Below, in pieces: positions 6,447-6,862 of a stretch of DNA of 6,862 bases. Position 1 is the stretch's first letter. Every line of letters starts with the position of its first letter. Source of the stretch: Rickettsiales bacterium (GTDB lineage Bacteria > Pseudomonadota > Alphaproteobacteria > Rickettsiales > UBA3002). A model generated the notes under the pieces. The model worked only from the letters and a program-made list of their open reading frames with translations, was not told where the DNA came from and ran no database searches. The position numbers and the translations under genes are program-made. Where the stretch lies: the NCBI GenBank assembly GCA_002725445.1, contig PBPD01000121.1:1-6862 (forward strand). The letters run 5' to 3'.

Positions 6447-6862
6447 TTACGCCATATCAGTATTGGTATGTTTTCTTGTTATGCGCAGCACCGCGCCATA
6501 ACGTTCTAGAAAAGATCCGATGATGATAATGGCGCCGCCTGCAGCCGATAATATGACCCAATTAGGCACATGCAGGAGTGCGAACAAGTCGCCAGCACCC
6601 ATAACGCTACCTAGCGCGATGACGCTACCGCCCATCCATGCGGCATAGCGTATGTCATAATGCTTAGAGATAACTAAGATTGCGCCGCCAACAGCAACAC
6701 ATAACATATACTGCGCAAGATGCGGATCAATCAGAGTGAGGATAGCCTGCACACTAAACAGAAGCCCCACTGCCAATTGTACACAGGCAGGTTCGTCTGC
6801 CTCACTTGCGCGTGCTACGTGCAGCAGCAAACCAGCAAACACCGTGATGAAAACATGGATGC
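6447..6862 (-). CDS. Hypothetical integral membrane protein (5' end cut off by window)
   Basis: I do not recognise this gene. The frame stays open from the stop at 6447-6449 to the right edge, giving about 138 visible residues; the GTG at 6842 is a possible start, but the codons before it (reading IHVFIT) continue a hydrophobic segment, so the gene probably begins outside. About five membrane segments are seen: FITVFAGLLLHVA at the edge, CVQLAVGLLFSVQAILTLI, MLCVAVGGAILVI, AAWMGGSVIALGSVMGAG and VILSAAGGAIIIIGSFL. Short polar links such as ARASEADEPA and SKHYDIRY lie between them, and the tail (ERYGAVLRITRKHTNTDMA) is basic and probably cytoplasmic. No catalytic motif is visible. It is on the same strand as yjcH-actP but 237 bases upstream, with a possible terminator between, so it need not belong to the acetate operon. 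Being a real gene is supported by the regular helix pattern and a hairpin just past the stop. Confidence 0.65.
   Translation of the reverse strand, partial: IHVFITVFAGLLLHVARASEADEPACVQLAVGLLFSVQAILTLIDPHLAQYMLCVAVGGAILVISKHYDIRYAAWMGGSVIALGSVMGAGDLFALLHVPNWVILSAAGGAIIIIGSFLERYGAVLRITRKHTNTDMA

Noticed and set aside
6362..6523. Small + strand reading frame of 53 codons starting at 6362, after a TATAAT at 6336-6341
   Set aside because: It has no ribosome binding site, its second half is antisense to the membrane protein gene, and the product has no recognisable feature.
1..6862. Mobile elements, CRISPR arrays, tRNA or rRNA genes, toxin-antitoxin or defence modules
   Set aside because: No terminal repeats, transposase or integrase motifs, spaced direct repeats or tRNA-like folds were seen; nearly all of the window is housekeeping respiratory and transport genes.

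Overview
The window looks like a piece of a Gram-negative, respiring proteobacterial chromosome of roughly balanced GC content. Two outer-membrane proteins with signal peptides, a cbb3-oxidase assembly pair (ccoI-ccoS) and an acetate symporter operon support this. The FixI/CcoI type and two FNR/FixK-type boxes (TTGA-N6-TCAA) make an alphaproteobacterium my best guess, but the window has no rRNA or other decisive marker.

Layout. On the + strand, the left edge cuts into ccoI (copper-type P-type ATPase, N-terminus missing). ccoS follows one base after its stop. An FNR/FixK-like box lies across the ccoS stop codon, then comes ompW (start 2050), which ends at a strong hairpin terminator. Convergent to it on the - strand are a DcaP-like coiled-coil porin (2788-4170) and, upstream of that porin, a yjcH-actP pair: a DUF485 membrane protein and the cation/acetate symporter. 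A rho-independent terminator separates actP from the porin gene. The 237-base gap in front of yjcH holds a second FNR/FixK-like box, several possible -10 elements and short inverted repeats. A hydrophobic membrane protein of unknown function, also on the - strand, runs off the right edge.

How the genes may work together. CcoI and CcoS mature the high-affinity cbb3 terminal oxidase used at low oxygen. OmpW is an outer-membrane channel often controlled by oxygen regulators. ActP brings acetate and related short acids across the inner membrane, and the porin probably lets small organic acids through the outer membrane. The two FNR/FixK-type boxes suggest a shared response to oxygen; this is inferred from motif matches only.

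I see no mobile element, CRISPR array, tRNA, rRNA or novel multi-gene system. The points worth a second look are regulatory, plus one uncharacterised membrane protein.
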